DNA of 64,000 nt from Pseudomaricurvus alcaniphilus (GCF_011440395.1 NZ_JAAOIX010000001.1:1286402-1350401), one strand, 5' to 3'. Shown: positions 35,331 to 44,526, counted from the stretch's first letter. Notes: generated by a model from the letters alone, not told the origin. A program made the numbers and translations.

Positions 35331-38300
35331 ATGACAGTGAAAGCAGTCTCTCCTGCAATTGACACAGCCGCTGCTGGCTCACAGCCTCGTGCCCGCCTGC
35401 GCCTGTGGGGCTGGGTGCTGCAGTTTCTCATATCTCTGTCACTGTTTGCGATAGTCGCCGCCACACTGGGCGGATTCCCTGTAGCCCGGTGGGAGCTCAG
35501 CATCGGCCTGCTGCTCTACGGCCTGCTATTGGTGCGCTTTCCCTGGTTGTGGATGGTGGCAATACCGGCACTGCTGCCAGTGCTGGACCTGAACCTCTGG
35601 TCCGGGCGCATATTCTTCAATGAATTCGACCTGCTGGTATTAACCAGCGTTGCCGTTGCGCTGTTGCGACGGGAGACCTGGGTCAAACCGCTGGGCTGGC
35701 GTAAATCCTTCTGGTGCATGCTCATTATATTAGTGGGCTGGCAAGCAGTGACCACCTTGCGCGGGCTACTGCCCTTGCAGCCCATTGACGCCAACAGCTT
35801 TACCAGCTTCTACAGCCACTACAACAGCCTGCGCCTGGCGAAAGGCTTTTTCCTCGCCTTGTTGTTAATTCCACTGCTTGGACAAAGTTTGGCCCGCCAG
35901 GAGCAAACGGGCAAGATCATCACTATCGGCCTGATTCTCAGTTGCCTGGGCGCAGCAGTGGCGCTCGGCTGGGAACGAGCCCTGTTTACCGGGCTGCTGA
36001 ATTTCAGCGCAGACTATCACGGCACAGGTTTGTTCTCGGGCGCCGCCACTGGTGGCTCCGCGGCCGAAGCTCACCTGTTATTAACCCTGCCATTTCTACT
36101 TCTGCCGGTTATCATCTGGCGCGACAAGCCCTGGGTACTCCTGCTGACCGCTCTGGCCTGCTGCCTCGGCGTTTACGCCGCCATGATTACCTTCAGTCGC
36201 GCCAACTACCCGGCGCTGGCGGTGAGTTTGACAGTATTTGCCCTGGGTTGGGCATACCAGATCTACAGCTTATTAAAACCGAGGCAGCGCCTGCAGTTTA
36301 CCGGCAATCTACCCAGGCACTTTTGGTTCTGGTCAATCGTGGTGCCGCTGCTGACTGTGCTGGTGCTCTGGAACCAGTTTACCTCCAACCGTTTCGCAGA
36401 CACCTCCGAAGACCTGCAACCGCGTTTTGATCATTGGCACAAGGCGCTAAACCCTGGCAAGGACGACTCGCTACTCAATTTGGGCAGCGGCAAAGGCAGT
36501 TTTCCGCGTATTTATTATTGGTCACAAGCGGACAGCGAGAGTGCCGCTACTGCCGAGCATGTGCAGGACGGCAGTGACAGCTATATCCGCCTGAGCCAGG
36601 GTGACCGCAAGGGTTCACTCTATATCCGGCAGAAATTCCCGTTTCAGGAACCGGGCAACTATCAACTAAAAGTCCGTTTGCGCCCCACCGAAGATACCAG
36701 CGCACGACTGCTGGTGGAGTTTTGCGAACGGCTGGTATACAAGGCCTACAAAGAGTGCCATTGGCTGGACATAGACACCCACAAGGATTCCAGCCAGTGG
36801 CAAACCTTTAACAAATCCCTGCAACTCACCGACTTCGGCGCCGCACACTGGTATGGCTCCCGCCCGGTCGAAATTGCCATACTCAGCCGTGGGGTGCTAC
36901 AACCACTGGATATTGGCACAGTGGAGCTGTTTAGCCCTTCCGGCAAGCAACTGCTGCAAAATACCGACTTCAGCCGGGGCTGGGACCACTGGGTTCTTTA
37001 CTCCAGTGATCGCCAGGCCTGGCACATAAAAAATATCTTTGTGGATGCCTATTTTGAGGGAGGCTGGATCGGGCTGGGCGTATTCTTGCTGCTGCTGATT
37101 GCGCTTTATATCAAATTGTTGCGCAGCATCAATAAGGGCTTCAAGTTGGCCCTGGCGATCAGCGCCTCGATCGCCGCCGCGGTGATGGTAGGCATGTTTG
37201 ACAGCCTGTTTGACGAACCCAGAATTACCCTGCTGTTCTACCTGCTGGTGTGGGTCACCTTTACCCTGGGCGCCCCCTCCCTGCAAGTCAGCTCCGACGC
37301 TCAAGCGCTGACCGCACCCAATCAATTCCCCGCCCCGCAAAACTGGGCCGCTCGCCTGCAAAGCCTCACCACAACCGCTCTTAGCGCGCGCTACAGGCGC
37401 CGATCGCTGCTACTGGCCGGCGCCATGGTGGCGATAACTTTCTACTTGATCGCTGACCGCTACGTAGCGCACCGCCACTGGATGAATCCCTGGAACACAC
37501 TGTTCGGGCAATCCGACAATATTGGATACAGCGATCAGCCCGGGCTTACCTCCGAGTTAAAGAACAGCGGCTACCCCGGCACTATTTATCTGGATGGCGA
37601 AGCGGTCACCAGCCTCGCGCAGGCGTTCGATGCCGCCCGAGATGGCAGCATTATTCAGCTTGGGGCCGGCATTTTTAATGAAGCCGCGACCCTGGAAGCG
37701 AATAATGTGCAGATTCTTGCGGAGCCGGGTGCAGTAGTATTTGGCAAGGCGACGGCCGACAAAGCCGCACTGCTGATACTGGGCAACAATACCTTTATCA
37801 GCGGGCTGGAGTGCCACTCGATTGCCGTGCGCAACGACAATGGCGTGTGCGTTCGCCTGGAGGGGAGCGGTCTCACCCTCGACAATGTCTACTTCCATCA
37901 TTCCCAGGGCGGGTTATTGGGCGCCGGCGGCGGTGACATTGTCGTCCAGAACAGCCGCTTCGAGGACATGGGTGACGGTGCTTTTTTCCACAGTATCTAT
38001 GCACTGAGCGGGGTCAACTCGCTAAAAGTCCATAATACGGTGTTGTTGAACACCCACACCGAAGGGCACGAAATCAAATCCCGGGCCCGCCACACGGAAA
38101 TCACCAGCTCTATCGTCGCCGCACCCACCAGTCGCGACAGCCGGCTGGTGGACATTCCCAACGGCGGCAACCTGGTGCTAAAGAACAATGTCTTTGTCGA
38201 GGGTCCAAACAGCGAGAATGCGGATTTATTCAGCTGGGGGGTAGAGGGATTCAAGCACCAGGGCGGCATTTTGATCGAGGACAACCTGATCATCTCCGAC

Positions 38301-38483
38301 AAACCCTTTGCCAACCTGATAGCGATCAAATCAAATCCTGCGTTTAAACTCATCGAAAACAACATTGTGATCGGCCGTATTCTCGGTATCGACTCCGCTG
38401 CCAACATAACCTTCCCCAACCGTAAAGCCGCCGGCCTCGCCCCCGCTCCGGCCATTCCGCACCTGGACAAGTACAATCGCTAA
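35331..38483 (+). CDS. Wzy/O-antigen-ligase-like polymerase fused to CBM-like loop and parallel beta-helix
   Basis: This very large inner-membrane protein has about 1050 residues. Residues 20-350 have about ten transmembrane helices of the Wzy_C/O-antigen ligase type. They are followed by a large periplasmic loop (about 355-560) with a jelly-roll, carbohydrate-binding look (GSLYIRQKFPFQEPGNYQLK). The signature WHIKNIFVDAYFEGGWIGLG precedes more helices (about 570-640). After a second helix near 695-715, residues 750-1045 form a right-handed parallel beta-helix with repeated LxNNV/N ladders (NNVQILAEPGAVVF, LKNNVFVEG, IEDNLIISD). I prefer the ATG at 35331, which has AGAAG upstream, over GTG at 35313. 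Polymerising or transferring polysaccharide and modifying or binding it may be joined in one chain. It is probably the polymerase of this locus. Confidence 0.8.
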   Translation: MTVKAVSPAIDTAAAGSQPRARLRLWGWVLQFLISLSLFAIVAATLGGFPVARWELSIGLLLYGLLLVRFPWLWMVAIPALLPVLDLNLWSGRIFFNEFDLLVLTSVAVALLRRETWVKPLGWRKSFWCMLIILVGWQAVTTLRGLLPLQPIDANSFTSFYSHYNSLRLAKGFFLALLLIPLLGQSLARQEQTGKIITIGLILSCLGAAVALGWERALFTGLLNFSADYHGTGLFSGAATGGSAAEAHLLLTLPFLLLPVIIWRDKPWVLLLTALACCLGVYAAMITFSRANYPALAVSLTVFALGWAYQIYSLLKPRQRLQFTGNLPRHFWFWSIVVPLLTVLVLWNQFTSNRFADTSEDLQPRFDHWHKALNPGKDDSLLNLGSGKGSFPRIYYWSQADSESAATAEHVQDGSDSYIRLSQGDRKGSLYIRQKFPFQEPGNYQLKVRLRPTEDTSARLLVEFCERLVYKAYKECHWLDIDTHKDSSQWQTFNKSLQLTDFGAAHWYGSRPVEIAILSRGVLQPLDIGTVELFSPSGKQLLQNTDFSRGWDHWVLYSSDRQAWHIKNIFVDAYFEGGWIGLGVFLLLLIALYIKLLRSINKGFKLALAISASIAAAVMVGMFDSLFDEPRITLLFYLLVWVTFTLGAPSLQVSSDAQALTAPNQFPAPQNWAARLQSLTTTALSARYRRRSLLLAGAMVAITFYLIADRYVAHRHWMNPWNTLFGQSDNIGYSDQPGLTSELKNSGYPGTIYLDGEAVTSLAQAFDAARDGSIIQLGAGIFNEAATLEANNVQILAEPGAVVFGKATADKAALLILGNNTFISGLECHSIAVRNDNGVCVRLEGSGLTLDNVYFHHSQGGLLGAGGGDIVVQNSRFEDMGDGAFFHSIYALSGVNSLKVHNTVLLNTHTEGHEIKSRARHTEITSSIVAAPTSRDSRLVDIPNGGNLVLKNNVFVEGPNSENADLFSWGVEGFKHQGGILIEDNLIISDKPFANLIAIKSNPAFKLIENNIVIGRILGIDSAANITFPNRKAAGLAPAPAIPHLDKYNR

Positions 38484-38503
38484 AGCTGCGGTACAATGCG
38501 CGC

Positions 38504-39604
38504 ATGTTGCCAAATCACCCAACCAATTCCGCCGCCGATCCCGCCCCAGCCGGTGCAGATCGTGCCAACAAGAGCTGCCACAGCCACCGCTTTTGCGTCG
38601 CCCCCATGATGGACTGGAGCGACCGCCACTGTCGCTACCTGTGGCGCCTGATATCCCAACACGCCCTGCTCTATACCGAGATGGTGACCACCGGGGCGCT
38701 GCTGCACGGCGACCAGGAGCGGTTTCTACACTACCATCCAAGCGAGCACCCGCTGGCACTGCAGCTGGGCGGCAGTAACCCGACCGAACTGGCCCAGTGC
38801 AGCAAACTGGCGCAAGAGTGGGGCTACGACGAGGTCAACCTCAACTGCGGCTGCCCCAGCGACCGGGTGCAGAACAATATGATCGGCGCTATTTTGATGG
38901 CCCACCCGCAGCAAGTGGCCGACTGTATCAAGGCCATGCAGGACGCCGTGGGCATCGAGGTCACCGTCAAGCACCGCATCGGTATCGACGACATGGACGA
39001 CTACGCCGGCATGGTGGATTTTGTCGAAACTGTCGCCAAAACCGGTTGTCGAACCTTTATCGTGCACGCGCGCAAGGCCTGGCTCAAAGGCTTGAGCCCC
39101 AAGGAAAACCGTGAGATTCCGCCGCTGCGCTACGACATGGTGCAGCGCTTGAAGCAGGAGTTTCCGGAGCTGAACATTGTCCTCAATGGCGGCCTGCACA
39201 CCCTGCCACAATGCCTGGCTGAAATGGGCCAGCTGGACGGAGTGATGATGGGGCGGGAGGCTTACACCAACCCCTATATACTGGTGGATGTGGACCGGTT
39301 GTTTTATAACTCCGGGCGGCCAGCGCCATCGCGGCTGGCCATTGCCGCCCAGTATGTGGACTACTGTCGCGAGCAGCTGGCGGCGGGCAACCGCCTCAAT
39401 CATATGACCCGGCATGTACTCGGTTTATTCCAGGGCCAACGCGGGGCGCGCCGCTTTCGCCGCCACCTGAGTGAAAACATGCATCAGCCCGGTGCCTCGC
39501 TGGCGGTACTGGAGGACGCCATTGCCCTGGTCGATGAAGCCAATCCTGTTAACCCAATGGACCACACCACCGCCGTGGACCAGCCCAACCCAGTGGACCC
39601 ATAG
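38504..39604 (+). CDS. dusA: tRNA-dihydrouridine(20/20a) synthase DusA
   Basis: This 366-residue FMN-dependent enzyme reduces uridine 20/20a in the tRNA D-loop. It has the opening FCVAPMMDWSDRHCRYLWR, FMN-site ALQLGGSNP, catalytic Cys in VNLNCGCPSDRVQNN, VTVKHRIGIDD, and the barrel end VLNGGLHT and DGVMMGREAYTNP. The length fits DusA; the last ~20 residues (after ALVDEA) are an Asn-Pro/Asp-Pro-rich tail that looks like expanded short repeats. It follows the polymerase gene by 20 bases but is unrelated in function. The next gene starts 2 bases after the stop. Confidence 0.96.
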   Translation: MLPNHPTNSAADPAPAGADRANKSCHSHRFCVAPMMDWSDRHCRYLWRLISQHALLYTEMVTTGALLHGDQERFLHYHPSEHPLALQLGGSNPTELAQCSKLAQEWGYDEVNLNCGCPSDRVQNNMIGAILMAHPQQVADCIKAMQDAVGIEVTVKHRIGIDDMDDYAGMVDFVETVAKTGCRTFIVHARKAWLKGLSPKENREIPPLRYDMVQRLKQEFPELNIVLNGGLHTLPQCLAEMGQLDGVMMGREAYTNPYILVDVDRLFYNSGRPAPSRLAIAAQYVDYCREQLAAGNRLNHMTRHVLGLFQGQRGARRFRRHLSENMHQPGASLAVLEDAIALVDEANPVNPMDHTTAVDQPNPVDP

Positions 39605-39606
39605 TC

Positions 39607-40056
39607 ATGCTGCAAGGATTCAAAGCGCTACTGTCAGAACTGTTACCGCAAACCGAGCCCCCGGCCGACCCGGACGCGCTGCGGCAGCTGGCCGCAGCGG
39701 CCCTGATGATCGAAGTGGCCACCATCGATGAGCATTTCGACGCGCAGGAGCTGGCAACCCTGAAAGCCGAGTTGCAACGACAGTTTGCCGTGGATGGCCA
39801 GGCGCTGGACGACATGATCGCCCTGGCCCGCTCCGAGAGCCGGGATGCCACCTCCCTCTACCAGTTTACCCGCTGTATCAACGACGAGTTCAGCAACCAG
39901 GAAAAGCTTAACCTGATGACCGGCATGTGGCGCATCGCTTACGCCGATGGCCAGTTGGATAAATACGAAGAGCACCTGATTCGCCGCATCGCCGACCTGA
40001 TCCACCTGCCCCACAGCCAGTTTATCAGGGCCAAGCAGCTGGCACGGCCGGACTAG
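39607..40056 (+). CDS. TerB-family (tellurite-resistance-like) protein
   Basis: This 149-residue all-helical cytoplasmic protein belongs to the TerB family. It has ALMIEVATIDEHFDAQELATL and the repeated acidic motif WRIAYADGQLDKYEEHLIRRIADLI, in which aspartates and glutamates form the metal-binding site. It starts two bases after the dusA stop and is certainly co-transcribed. Family members near core genes are of unknown function; resistance to tellurite is not implied. Confidence 0.9.
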   Translation: MLQGFKALLSELLPQTEPPADPDALRQLAAAALMIEVATIDEHFDAQELATLKAELQRQFAVDGQALDDMIALARSESRDATSLYQFTRCINDEFSNQEKLNLMTGMWRIAYADGQLDKYEEHLIRRIADLIHLPHSQFIRAKQLARPD

Positions 40057-40178
40057 CCCAGTGGGTTGAGGCGAATACAGGCTTGAGGGAGCGAGGCTGG
40101 ATGTTTGGAGAGGCTTAGGGCGACTCAAGCCTCAAAAAGACCGTAACGAGTAGGGATGGGGCGCCTCACTGGCCGCGC

Positions 40179-40673
40179 CTATCGACTGTCCTCCAGGGTT
40201 TTTACCAGGTCGCGAAAGGTTTCCGCGTTTTGCCGGTTCAGGTCCATAAGGATCTTGTGCGCCTCAAGCACCTTTTGCTTGATGGTCTGCTCGATGTACT
40301 CACCGGTTTCCAGGCAATCGCTGCCAGTGGCCGGCAAGTCTTCCACCGGGGAGTCATCCATCAGCTCGAATATCTCGTCAAAGCCCATGCTCTCCAGCAG
40401 GTGATGCATACCCGGTGCGGTGGCGATAACCGCCGGTTTCAGGTTTTTCCGCTGCGCCGCACCCAGTGCGATCTTGGCCATTAGCCCCAGCGTGGTGCTG
40501 TCGATGGATTCGGCGTCGGTTAAATCAAAGATGATGGCGCTGTAGTCATCGGCAGCGAACATGGATTTAATAAATTTGTCGAACGACATACACAGGGTCA
40601 AGCGCACGTCCCCTACCATTTTGATCAGGTAGACGCCGTCGTTGTTAGCGACCCATATTTTGCCCTTGTTCAT
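40179..40673 (-). CDS. STAS-domain anti-anti-sigma factor (HsbA-like)
   Basis: This 164-residue STAS-domain protein is similar to HsbA of Pseudomonas. The phosphorylatable serine lies in AESIDSTTLGLM (about residue 59), and the C-terminal extension (about 115-164) is helical with FRDLVKTLEDSR at the end, as in HsbA. The gene overlaps the stop of the upstream REC-PP2C gene by 4 bases, so the two are translationally coupled. The expected cycle is phosphorylation of HsbA by a kinase and dephosphorylation by the PP2C domain of the partner, with control of an anti-sigma factor or a diguanylate cyclase. No kinase or anti-sigma gene is near. Confidence 0.87.
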   Translation of the reverse strand: MNKGKIWVANNDGVYLIKMVGDVRLTLCMSFDKFIKSMFAADDYSAIIFDLTDAESIDSTTLGLMAKIALGAAQRKNLKPAVIATAPGMHHLLESMGFDEIFELMDDSPVEDLPATGSDCLETGEYIEQTIKQKVLEAHKILMDLNRQNAETFRDLVKTLEDSR

Positions 40674-41875
40674 AACGTGTCAAACCCCTGCCTGCCCCGC
40701 TCGATACTGAGAATAGCAATATCGTCCGGCGACTCGGCGATTGCATCCAGCCCCAGTGCAGCAAAGGCTTGCGCCATGCCCGACCCGCCGGACGCCAGGA
40801 TGCGCAGCAGATTCTGTTCTTTTTCCAGCAGGTCACCCTCTGGCATAACCTCAAGTATACCATCGGAGAAAGCGAGAACGGTGGCCCCGGGGGGGAACGC
40901 CACCTCATGGGCCTGCCACTGCTGGTTGGGGAACAGCCCCAGCGGCCGGCCTTTGCCGGGTAAAAAGCGAGCCCCGCTGCGGTCGACCAAAACCGGCAGG
41001 GGCAGGTGCCCGGCCACCGCATAGTGCAGCAGGTGCAACTCCAGATCCACAACCCCCAGCAGACAGGTCATATGGTGGCCCAAACGGGTATCGAGCAATT
41101 GCCGATTGACCTCCGTTAACCAATGATTGAGATCTTCAACGATACATTCCTTGCGGGAGAATAACTGGTTTTCGTTGACGATCTCTGTGGCCGCGTGTTT
41201 CAACCAGATGGTGGTAAACGCCGACGATGCGCCGTGGCCGGATACATCGGAGAGGTAGAACGACATATAGCGCTCAGAGCGATAGGCGACATCGATAAAG
41301 TCGCCACTGAGAAACAGCGAGGGGATTACCCGATGTTCCAGCCGGTAGTCACCGCGCAACACCGGCGTCGGCGGCAGCAAGCGGCGCTGCACCTGGCGTC
41401 CGGCCTCCTGGTCTTTCTCCAGGGTCTGGACATGTTCCTTCAGTTCACTGTTGGCCACTTCCAGCTCTTCCCGATAGCGCTGGTTTTCCGCCACCAGCTC
41501 CCGGGTTTCCAGGCATTTATTGATGGAGTGTACCAGCACTTCCATATCGCCCAGCGGCTTGATCAGGAAGTCGGCCGCCCCCAACCGCAGGGATTGCACC
41601 ACATCGGCGATAACCCCCACGCCAGACATCACGATAACCGGCGTATCCGGGGATATTTCATGGATCTTGCCCAGCACATCGAGCCCATCAATACCCGGCA
41701 TCCGCAGGTCGGTCACCACCACATCCGGGAGGTGTTGCGCGTACAGGGCCAGCCCTTGCTGGCCACAATCGGCCTGCAGGACGCGGAAGCTGCTGTCTTC
41801 CAAATAGGCGACAATACTTTTCCGGACAATAGTATCATCGTCGATAATGAGTAAACTGCGATTACTGGGGAGCAT
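40670..41875 (-). CDS. Response regulator with PP2C (SpoIIE-type) phosphatase domain, HsbR-like
   Basis: This 401-residue protein has a receiver domain with Asp56 in VVVTDLRMPGIDG, a coiled-coil linker (about 125-165) and a SpoIIE-type PP2C domain. Its metal-binding residues look intact: LSGDFID, LSDVSGHGASSA, AFSDGILE and SPDDIAIL. P. aeruginosa HsbR has an additional C-terminal anti-sigma kinase domain; this protein ends directly after PP2C, so the kinase activity is missing or encoded elsewhere. It is encoded upstream of, and overlapping, the STAS gene. The likely role is phosphorylation-controlled dephosphorylation of that protein. Confidence 0.88.
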   Translation of the reverse strand: MLPSNRSLLIIDDDTIVRKSIVAYLEDSSFRVLQADCGQQGLALYAQHLPDVVVTDLRMPGIDGLDVLGKIHEISPDTPVIVMSGVGVIADVVQSLRLGAADFLIKPLGDMEVLVHSINKCLETRELVAENQRYREELEVANSELKEHVQTLEKDQEAGRQVQRRLLPPTPVLRGDYRLEHRVIPSLFLSGDFIDVAYRSERYMSFYLSDVSGHGASSAFTTIWLKHAATEIVNENQLFSRKECIVEDLNHWLTEVNRQLLDTRLGHHMTCLLGVVDLELHLLHYAVAGHLPLPVLVDRSGARFLPGKGRPLGLFPNQQWQAHEVAFPPGATVLAFSDGILEVMPEGDLLEKEQNLLRILASGGSGMAQAFAALGLDAIAESPDDIAILSIERGRQGFDTL

Positions 41876-41904
41876 TGGCCACCGGTAGGGACTGGGAGCA
41901 GATT

Positions 41905-41965
41905 GCCAAAACCGTCTGGTACCAAACTGTCTTGAACCAAATTGTCTCAGGCCAAACTGTCTTAT
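41905..41965. repeat. 15-bp tandem repeat, about four units
   Basis: The units GCCAAAACCGTCTGGT, ACCAAACTGTCTTGA, ACCAAATTGTCTCAG and GCCAAACTGTCTTAT follow one another. They lie just upstream of the REC-PP2C gene, in its probable promoter region. Confidence 0.8.
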
Positions 41966-42092
41966 ATAAGGGTATGGAACTGCATGGAAAACTGCCTGAT
42001 AACTTCAGCAGTGTATTAGGATAGGCCAACACTACTCCTTTATTATCCCGTCATCAATCATCGACGCCCGCAGCCGGCGCAACCCAAGCCAC

Positions 42093-42806
42093 TTAAAAAT
42101 CCTCTTCGGATTCAAAATCGTCCGCCACCTGGCCATCGTTGATCAGGTAATTGCGCCGCTGCAGATAGGCTTCGCGCAGAAATACGTATCTATCGCCGTT
42201 GGCCAGGGACTCGGCGTCCAGCAGTGAGGCGCGTTTATCCAGCAGACTCACGCCATGGATGGTGTTGCGCGTCGGCACATCATCCACATACTGAACCGGG
42301 CTGAGAAAACCGTCGAACGGCATGCCAAAGGTATCCCGCAGGGTGCTGGGGCCTAACAGGGGCAACATCATATAGGGGCCCTGTCCCGTGCCCCACCCGG
42401 CCAGGGTCTGGCCGAAGTCTTCACCGCTGTTTTCCGGCAGCCCCCAGTGCTTGGCCACATCGAAGAAGCCGGCGATACCCACTGTTGAATTGATCAGCAG
42501 GCGACCGCCGTCATTACCGGCCTGGCCCAGTTTGCCCTGCAGCAGGTCATTGACGATATTGCGCACTTCGAGCAGGTTGTCGAAAAAGTTGGTGATCCCG
42601 GTTTCCAGCGGGTCGGGGGTAATGGCCTTGTAGCCTTTGGCCAAAGGCTTCACGAGATAGCGATCAATCGTATCATTGAAGGCAAACACTTTGCGGTTAA
42701 AGCCTTCCCAGGGGTCTTGCTCGCTGCCACTGGCAGCTTGCGCCACACCAAACACCGCCACGGCCATTCCGACCAGCGTGTATTTTTGCAGTGACTTTAA
42801 CAACAT
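42093..42806 (-). CDS. mlaA: MlaA/VacJ-family protein without lipobox
   Basis: This 237-residue protein of the MlaA family removes phospholipid from the outer leaflet of the outer membrane in partnership with MlaFEDBC. Diagnostic segments are DPWEGFNRKVFAFNDTIDRY, INSTVGIAGFFDVAKHWGLP, FGQTLAGWGTGQGPYMMLPLLGPSTLRD and the C-terminal acidic tail. The signal peptide (VGMAVAVFGVAQAASG) has no cysteine, whereas most MlaA proteins are lipoproteins; it looks like a type I signal peptide. The other Mla genes are not in the window. Located alone and leftward, after 216 bases of non-coding DNA. Confidence 0.92.
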   Translation of the reverse strand: MLLKSLQKYTLVGMAVAVFGVAQAASGSEQDPWEGFNRKVFAFNDTIDRYLVKPLAKGYKAITPDPLETGITNFFDNLLEVRNIVNDLLQGKLGQAGNDGGRLLINSTVGIAGFFDVAKHWGLPENSGEDFGQTLAGWGTGQGPYMMLPLLGPSTLRDTFGMPFDGFLSPVQYVDDVPTRNTIHGVSLLDKRASLLDAESLANGDRYVFLREAYLQRRNYLINDGQVADDFESEEDF

Positions 42807-42889
42807 TGACCTACTCCCTAAAAACTCAGGGCCGAAGTTTAGCTCAGCCGACCGCGCAGGGCATCAATAACGTGCATTAATCTGGCGTC

Positions 42890-43411
42890 CTAGTCTGCGC
42901 ACCGGAACTGATAGTGCAAATAATAGCCGTTTTGATCGGGCTCTGCCCACTCTTTCAGCTTGCTCCAGCCGCCAGGACAATAATGTGTCATCTGGGCAAA
43001 CAGCCCGGTGATGGCTGAGTGGGGGCCACCGGTTAGTGTGAACGGCTCGCGAATATTGAAAATCACGCCGGCATTGTCCTGGTCCAGGGCACCCTTTTTC
43101 GGGGCGGTCGCAGCAACACCTGTGGCAACAGTGGCAGCGCTGGCAACGGGGCCATCACCCCGTGCAGCATCAGCGGCAGCCGCTGCCGGGTCGCGCTGGT
43201 AGGTTTTTACGCCATTCTTATCCTCTGGCGAGGGCTTGGGATCGTACAGAATCACCGCGTCATCGCTGCATTCAATGTGCATTTTGTGAAAATTGAGGCT
43301 GTCGGCCATATCCACCTGGGATTCACACTCCTCTGCCAGGGCAGTAGCCGCGGTAACACTGCAACAGATCAGCACGGCCTGCGACAGCGACTTGACGATA
43401 CTCAATTTCAT
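42890..43411 (-). CDS. Exported hypothetical protein
   Basis: This 173-residue protein starts at the ATG at 43411, which has GGAG seven bases upstream; a longer frame opens at 43456 without support. The signal peptide is MKLSIVKSLSQAVLICCSVT...ALA. The mature part has cysteines at ECESQ, IECSDD, HYCPGG and FRCAD, which could make two disulphides. An Ala-rich low-complexity linker sits in the middle. A conserved-looking end (GLFAQMTHYCPGGWSKLKEW...YYLHYQFRCAD) suggests a compact periplasmic domain. I do not recognise the family and assign no function. It lies alone between mlaA and the porin gene. Confidence 0.72.
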   Translation of the reverse strand: MKLSIVKSLSQAVLICCSVTAATALAEECESQVDMADSLNFHKMHIECSDDAVILYDPKPSPEDKNGVKTYQRDPAAAAADAARGDGPVASAATVATGVAATAPKKGALDQDNAGVIFNIREPFTLTGGPHSAITGLFAQMTHYCPGGWSKLKEWAEPDQNGYYLHYQFRCAD

Positions 43412-43535
43412 AGGGGGTCTCCACAAGGGCCCGGTTTGCGGGGCGTTCTTTTCCAATGATCTGCTTTTAAAGTGATCTACGTTTGTTAACCATATAGCGG
43501 CTCTACGATCTGCTATTTTAAATCATCTGATACGC

Positions 43536-43563
43536 AAAAAGGGGTGCATTATGCACCCCTTTG
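43536..43563 (-). terminator. Intrinsic terminator of the porin gene
   Basis: Read leftward, AAAGGGGTGCAT and ATGCACCCCTTT form a 12-bp stem with a T-run after it. It lies 25 bases beyond the porin stop codon. Confidence 0.88.
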
Positions 43564-43587
43564 CAGGCTCAGGAGACCGGGTTCAGC

Positions 43588-44526
43588 TTAGAACTTGTGC
43601 TCAAGACCGATGCCGAAGTAGTCTTCATCAGCACCGTTGTCTTCGTTAGCAGTGTAGAAAGCAAACGCCTTGGTGGCCTTGCCCAGCTTGTAATCGGCAC
43701 CGAAGGACAAGGTCTCTTCTTCGTGATTGCCGTCGCCCTCAGTCTCGCCGTACTGGGCATTCAGGGCAACTTTACCGATTGTGTACTGGGCACTGAAGAA
43801 ATAACCGTCTTCTTCGTAACCATTGTGCTTTTCCGCGTCCTGGTACATCAGGCCGAGCTGCAGGTCAGCGATATTGAACTGGGCGACGGCGCGCATCAGG
43901 TTGTCCATGCCGTCGATGTCCTGGTCGTTGGTCAGCGCCAGGTAAATGCTGTCAGCGGTGTAGCTCAACGCAATTGAAGTGCCGTCAAAACCGTCGTCTT
44001 CCTGGCCGTCGCCATCAATATCGTCGCCCTCAGAGGCCACAACCGCCAAAGTTGCGGCGAAACCGCCCAGCTCGGGGGTGGTGTACATCACGATATTGCT
44101 TTCGCGGTTCTCACCCTCAAAGGTGTTCTTGATATCGCCTTCCAGGTCGTTGAACAGGTCGATCTTGTTCTGCGCCAGTTTGGTCGGGGTGTCGTGCTTA
44201 CCGGCCAACAGGGTACCAAAACCGCCAGTCAAACCCAGGTAGATGTTGCGCTGGTTAAAGGTTTGATCGTCCTTTTCACCGTCGTCAACGGAAGTTTCGT
44301 ATTCCAGCTTGTAGATAACGCTCAGGTCTTCGTTCAACTGGGTTTTGCCGGAAAAGCCGATGCGTGAAGCATTGCTGTTCAGTTCCCATACGCTGTCATC
44401 ACCGTCATCGGCTTGAACAACAGAGACATTGACCTTGCCGTAAACCTTGCCATCGATAGGGCCAGCGGCCAGGACAGTGGCAGGCATCAGCGCGGCAATA
44501 GCCAATGGCAAAAGTGCTTTTTTCAT
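43588..44526 (-). CDS. General outer-membrane porin (OmpC/Omp32 type)
   Basis: This 312-residue Gram-negative porin starts at the ATG at 44526, preceded by AAGGGGAA; an 18-residue upstream extension in the same frame is unlikely. The signal peptide MKKALLPLAIAALMPATVLA is followed by GPIDGKVYGKVNVSV and KTQLNEDLSVIYKLEYETSVD. The characteristic NIYLGLTGGFGTLLAGKHDTP occurs in the first third. The chain is rich in Asp and Glu in the loops and ends in YFGIGLEHKF, the usual Phe terminus of trimeric porins. The gene is monocistronic with a clear terminator. It allows small hydrophilic solutes through the outer membrane; the acidic loops suggest cation preference (inference). Confidence 0.92.
   Translation of the reverse strand: MKKALLPLAIAALMPATVLAAGPIDGKVYGKVNVSVVQADDGDDSVWELNSNASRIGFSGKTQLNEDLSVIYKLEYETSVDDGEKDDQTFNQRNIYLGLTGGFGTLLAGKHDTPTKLAQNKIDLFNDLEGDIKNTFEGENRESNIVMYTTPELGGFAATLAVVASEGDDIDGDGQEDDGFDGTSIALSYTADSIYLALTNDQDIDGMDNLMRAVAQFNIADLQLGLMYQDAEKHNGYEEDGYFFSAQYTIGKVALNAQYGETEGDGNHEEETLSFGADYKLGKATKAFAFYTANEDNGADEDYFGIGLEHKF

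Noticed and set aside
40080-40140. Hairpin GAGGCTT...AAGCCTC as terminator between terB-like and STAS genes
   Set aside because: It is followed by A residues rather than T residues on the plus strand and has no T-run on the minus side in the right place.
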